A stretch of 17,069 bases of DNA from an uncultured Azospirillum sp. (GTDB taxonomy: Bacteria; Pseudomonadota; Alphaproteobacteria; RF32; CAG-239): NCBI GenBank assembly GCA_947383875.1, contig CANDEX010000032.1:1-17069 (forward strand). The letters are read 5' to 3'. The notes under the pieces are model-generated. The model was given only the letters and a program-made list of their open reading frames with translations. It did not search any database and was not told the DNA's origin. Below are positions 14,825 to 17,069 of this stretch, piece by piece (the stretch's first letter is position 1; every line of letters starts with the position of its first letter). Made by a program: the position numbers and the translations under genes.

Positions 14825-15904
14825 ATGAAAACGTCCTTGTTTGTTTCTTTATGCTGTAGCGTTGCTTTTTATTCTTCTGCTGTTCAAGCCGCTTGTGTTA
14901 CGCCGCCAAGTTGTGATGAACTGGGTTTTACCGCGGATGCCTCCAAATGTGAAGGTTCTTTTCTCAAATGCCCTTGGGATTTATCCAGAGCCGCTTGTAA
15001 AGAGAACGTGACTGCTCGGGCTGAGCTTCCTATCCTCTATGGAGATGGAACAGTCAGTAAAGATATTCTTGACGGTAAAACGCCAATCGGTATTGTCTTT
15101 GATGTAGAAAACCGCTTAGCAATGGCATTAACGGATGTAAAAAAAGACGGTAGTACGGATGGAAGTGAGGCTATGAAATGGCTGAATAATAACTATTATG
15201 ACATACAGTCATTAACGAATTGCAGTACTTCAGAGATTTCTTCAGGAGAAAGTTTAACCCCAATTACCTGTGGTGTGGATGGTCGAGCAAATACGGATAA
15301 TATCTTGGCATGTAACTACAGTGATTGCCTCGGAGCACCGGCTGCAACAGCGGTTAATAGCTATCAGCCGACAGGTTGTACGAAGGATTTCTGTAAAAAA
15401 ACAAAGTGGTTTTTACCTAGTTTAAGAGATTTGCAGAATATGTATCAAATGAAAAGTGCATTGGAAGCTGCTTTAACTTCTTTGAGTGGTTTGTCTGTTG
15501 CAAGTATTAACAATAAAACATATTGGTCCTCTACTGAGTATGATGGTAACTCTGTGTGGGTGTTCTATATGGGATCCGGTAATAGGTACTACAATGCTAA
15601 TATTTCCAATAACTACGTTCGTCCGGTTGTTTATTATGGTGAGCAGACAACATTATGTAAGATTGCGAACTGTATGACTTGTGTTTCCGGCAACAGTGCA
15701 CGATGTTCAACCTGTGAGATAGGATATACTTTGAGTTCTGGACTATGTGTTTCTACTTCATTATCGGTAGATGGATGTCCTGCCAATACCACGCCGCAAA
15801 CCTGTAATGGTCAGGAGTATTGCTGTCCATCCGGAGTAAATTGTTATAGTGGTGCAGTACAATGTTTTATGAAAATGCCGAATCAAGATGATGGTTTGCT
15901 TTAA
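14825..15904 (+). CDS. exported Lcl/DUF1566-type protein with Cys-rich C-terminal tail
   Basis: A 359-residue exported protein. Residues 1-22 are a signal peptide (basic MKT start, hydrophobic core, AVQA cleavage before ACV). A Cys-rich N-terminal module has the pattern C-x3-P-x-C-x2-LG. Residues ~60-280 form the Lcl/DUF1566-like domain, ending with YWSSTEYD, then W, then NYVRPV. After this come about 85 residues rich in Cys (pairs such as CMTC, CSTC, CC and a GYTLSSGLC segment) that resemble disulfide-rich or growth-factor-receptor-like modules. The first gene of the window, its close paralogue, lacks this tail. The GAGG ribosome binding site six bases upstream of ATG 14825 and the strong promoter support this start. 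The frame stops at TAA 15902, but coding-like sequence continues in the same frame behind it. Surface or adhesive function is inferred from family and signal peptide. Confidence 0.82.
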   Translation: MKTSLFVSLCCSVAFYSSAVQAACVTPPSCDELGFTADASKCEGSFLKCPWDLSRAACKENVTARAELPILYGDGTVSKDILDGKTPIGIVFDVENRLAMALTDVKKDGSTDGSEAMKWLNNNYYDIQSLTNCSTSEISSGESLTPITCGVDGRANTDNILACNYSDCLGAPAATAVNSYQPTGCTKDFCKKTKWFLPSLRDLQNMYQMKSALEAALTSLSGLSVASINNKTYWSSTEYDGNSVWVFYMGSGNRYYNANISNNYVRPVVYYGEQTTLCKIANCMTCVSGNSARCSTCEIGYTLSSGLCVSTSLSVDGCPANTTPQTCNGQEYCCPSGVNCYSGAVQCFMKMPNQDDGLL

Positions 15905-16080
15905 GGAAATGGCTGTAAAGAAATTAAGTTTACTGTTAATGTTAGGTCAACTCTTACTCCTTGGTCTGTAAAAGCGACAGATTGCATAGCTCTGCCGGAT
16001 TGTATGTCTTTAGGTGAGAATGTGTCTGTGCAGTTCTGATGGAAGCGGTAGTGAGTTGTAAGGATGATAAGACAGATTAA
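15905..16080 (+). pseudogene. decayed 3' extension of the Lcl-type gene
   Basis: Directly after the TAA at 15902-15904 the same frame continues for 44 codons (GNGCKEIKF onward) to TGA at 16037. It includes DCIALPDCMSLG, which matches the C-x3-P-x-C-x2-LG module at the protein's own N-terminus. Beyond that, SDGSGSE appears in a second frame (from 16035) and SCKDDKTD plus TAA in the third (16054-16080), right before the terminator. One nonsense codon and two frameshifts would restore one continuous Cys-rich ending. It could also be sequencing error or non-coding chance similarity. Confidence 0.5.
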
Positions 16081-16083
16081 TAT

Positions 16084-16119
16084 AAAAAAACACCCCCGAA
16101 AATTTCGGGGGTGTTTTTT
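16084..16119. terminator. bidirectional intrinsic terminator between the Lcl gene and nifJ
   Basis: AAAAAACACCCCCGAA pairs with TTCGGGGGTGTTTTTT around a short AAT-type loop. T runs follow on both strands, so it can terminate the Lcl gene (+) and nifJ (-), which converge here. Confidence 0.9.
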
Positions 16120-16134
16120 ACCTTTGGAAGAAGC

Positions 16135-17069
16135 TTATTCTGCGCCTTCTTTAATGGCAAACTCAGCCATGTGTTCATACAAGGAACGTTTTTCTTTAAC
16201 GTTCTCCTGAGCTCTATTCAACAGAGTTTCATAGCGTTCAGGATTCATCTTGTTGACAACCTGGAAACGAGTTTCGTTAGACATATAGTCAGACAACGGT
16301 CTGCTCGGAGCTTTAGAGTCCAAAGTCAGAGGCGCTTTGCCATCCTTAATGTTTTCCGGATTGTAACGATACAACGGCCAAGAACCGGTTTCAACAGCGT
16401 TTTTCTGATGCCGCAGACCGTCTGCCAGGTTGAAGCCCTGAGCAATACAGTGAGAGTAGCAGATAATCAGAGACGGGCCGTCAAAGGCTTCGGCTTCGTT
16501 CATGGCTTTGATAACTTGAGCATCATTAGCACCGAACGCAACTTGAGCAACATAAACGTTACCGTAAGACATGGCAATCATACCCAAATCTTTCTTCGGC
16601 AGAGCTTTACCTGCTGTTGCGAATTTGGCACTGGCACCCATCGGGGTGGCTTTAGATTGCTGACCACCGGTATTGGAATATACACCGGTATCCATTACCA
16701 TGATATTGATGTTTTTACCGGAAGCGATTGCGTGATCTAAACCGCCGAAGCCAATATCGTAAGCCCAGCCATCGCCGCCCAGAATCCAGACAGATTTCTT
16801 AATCAGATAATCAGCCAGTTTATCCAGGTGTTTAGCTTCTGTCGTATTGATTGAAGCCAGTTTGTCGCGCAAAGCTTTAACGTTGGCGCGCTGGTCATCA
16901 ATTTCAATATCGGTAGCCTGCGGATTGCTCAAAATCTTATCAGCCAGTTCAGCACCGACTTTGTCTTTCATGCCTTCAAGCAAGGTTTGAGCAAAGTGAG
17001 TTTGCTGGTCGATGGAGAATCTCATACCCAGACCGAATTCGGCATTATCTTCAAACAAAGAGTTTGCCC
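16135..17069 (-). CDS. nifJ: pyruvate:ferredoxin (flavodoxin) oxidoreductase, C-terminal part
   Basis: The 5' end lies outside the window; the visible reading continues to the edge (ANSLFEDNAEFGLGMR). The enzyme oxidises pyruvate to acetyl-CoA and CO2 with ferredoxin or flavodoxin as acceptor, using thiamine diphosphate and iron-sulfur clusters, in the cytoplasm. The visible ~311 residues are the TPP-binding domain: VWILGGDGWAYDIGFGGLDH, then the DTGVYSNTGGQQSKATPMGA region, and a SHCIAQG segment whose Cys corresponds to the conserved fourth ligand of the cluster nearest TPP. The ending at TAA 16135 is the family's normal C-terminus. Met readings near 17058 are internal (that codon is TTG and lies within the ANSLFED motif). 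Presence of this enzyme indicates anaerobic or microaerophilic pyruvate metabolism. Confidence 0.95.
   Translation of the reverse strand, partial: ANSLFEDNAEFGLGMRFSIDQQTHFAQTLLEGMKDKVGAELADKILSNPQATDIEIDDQRANVKALRDKLASINTTEAKHLDKLADYLIKKSVWILGGDGWAYDIGFGGLDHAIASGKNINIMVMDTGVYSNTGGQQSKATPMGASAKFATAGKALPKKDLGMIAMSYGNVYVAQVAFGANDAQVIKAMNEAEAFDGPSLIICYSHCIAQGFNLADGLRHQKNAVETGSWPLYRYNPENIKDGKAPLTLDSKAPSRPLSDYMSNETRFQVVNKMNPERYETLLNRAQENVKEKRSLYEHMAEFAIKEGAE

Noticed and set aside
1..15904. Composite transposon or mobile island bounded by the two Lcl copies
   Set aside because: No transposase, integrase, terminal inverted repeats, target duplications or tRNA attachment site; the interior is ordinary chromosomal housekeeping sequence.
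15902..15904. TAA reassigned as a sense codon
   Set aside because: Many other genes here (kdsB, sua5, nifJ, both aminopeptidases) end at TAA in the expected place, so decay or an error is the simpler reading.
16111..16740. 209-residue open frame on the plus strand
   Set aside because: It lies antisense to the clear nifJ C-terminal domain and has no family resemblance; it is a shadow frame.

Overview
The window reads as the chromosome of an AT-rich, Gram-negative, anaerobic or microaerophilic bacterium. I infer an uncultured host-associated (gut-type) alphaproteobacterium. KdsB implies a Kdo-containing outer membrane, pyruvate:ferredoxin oxidoreductase implies anaerobic pyruvate metabolism, and signal-peptide Cys-rich Lcl/FISUMP-type proteins next to housekeeping genes fit such genomes. 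No 16S rRNA or other taxonomic marker is present, so the placement is tentative. Genes are dense and AT-rich, with several 1-4 nt overlaps and clear intrinsic terminators.

Layout, left to right. (1) 1-713 (+) is the 3' part of an exported Lcl/DUF1566-type protein gene. (2) 727-3245 (-) holds a pseudokinase-like membrane-anchored protein translationally coupled (ATGA) to a small polytopic membrane protein. (3) 3384-4490 (+), divergent from it, encodes a PAS plus degenerate GGDEF protein. (4) 4487-5236 (-) is a TrmN6-like tRNA/rRNA-type methyltransferase. (5) 5365-6812 (+) is kdsB overlapping a histidine-phosphatase-family gene, closed by a terminator. (6) 6947-11366 (-) is a compact three-gene run: a 1019-aa protein with about 13 degenerate ~46-residue helical-looking repeats and a C-terminal HNH-like domain; a SUKH/YrhA-like small protein starting in its stop codon; then sua5. 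(7) 11501-14050 (+) is a tandem M17 and M29 aminopeptidase operon. (8) 14273-14614 (+) is a small single-pass acidic membrane protein of unknown function. (9) 14825-15904 (+) is a second, intact-start copy of the Lcl/DUF1566 family with a signal peptide, a Cys-rich tail and a decayed 3' extension. (10) 16135-17069 (-) is the C-terminal part of nifJ.

Housekeeping roles are clear for kdsB (Kdo activation), sua5 (t6A tRNA modification), the two aminopeptidases (peptide turnover) and nifJ (pyruvate oxidation). The best candidates for undescribed biology are: the repeat/HNH-like protein with its coupled SUKH-like partner, which resembles a nuclease toxin-immunity pair but lies in an operon with sua5 and shows no export signal; the pseudokinase/membrane-protein pair facing a catalytically degenerate PAS-GGDEF protein; and the Lcl paralogues, which share near-identical 5' modules but strongly diverged 3' modules.

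I see no rRNA, tRNA, CRISPR array, insertion sequence or riboswitch. No gene-free stretch exceeds 300 bases; the largest gaps (14051-14272, 14615-14824, 15905-16134) hold terminators, promoters and a gene remnant.
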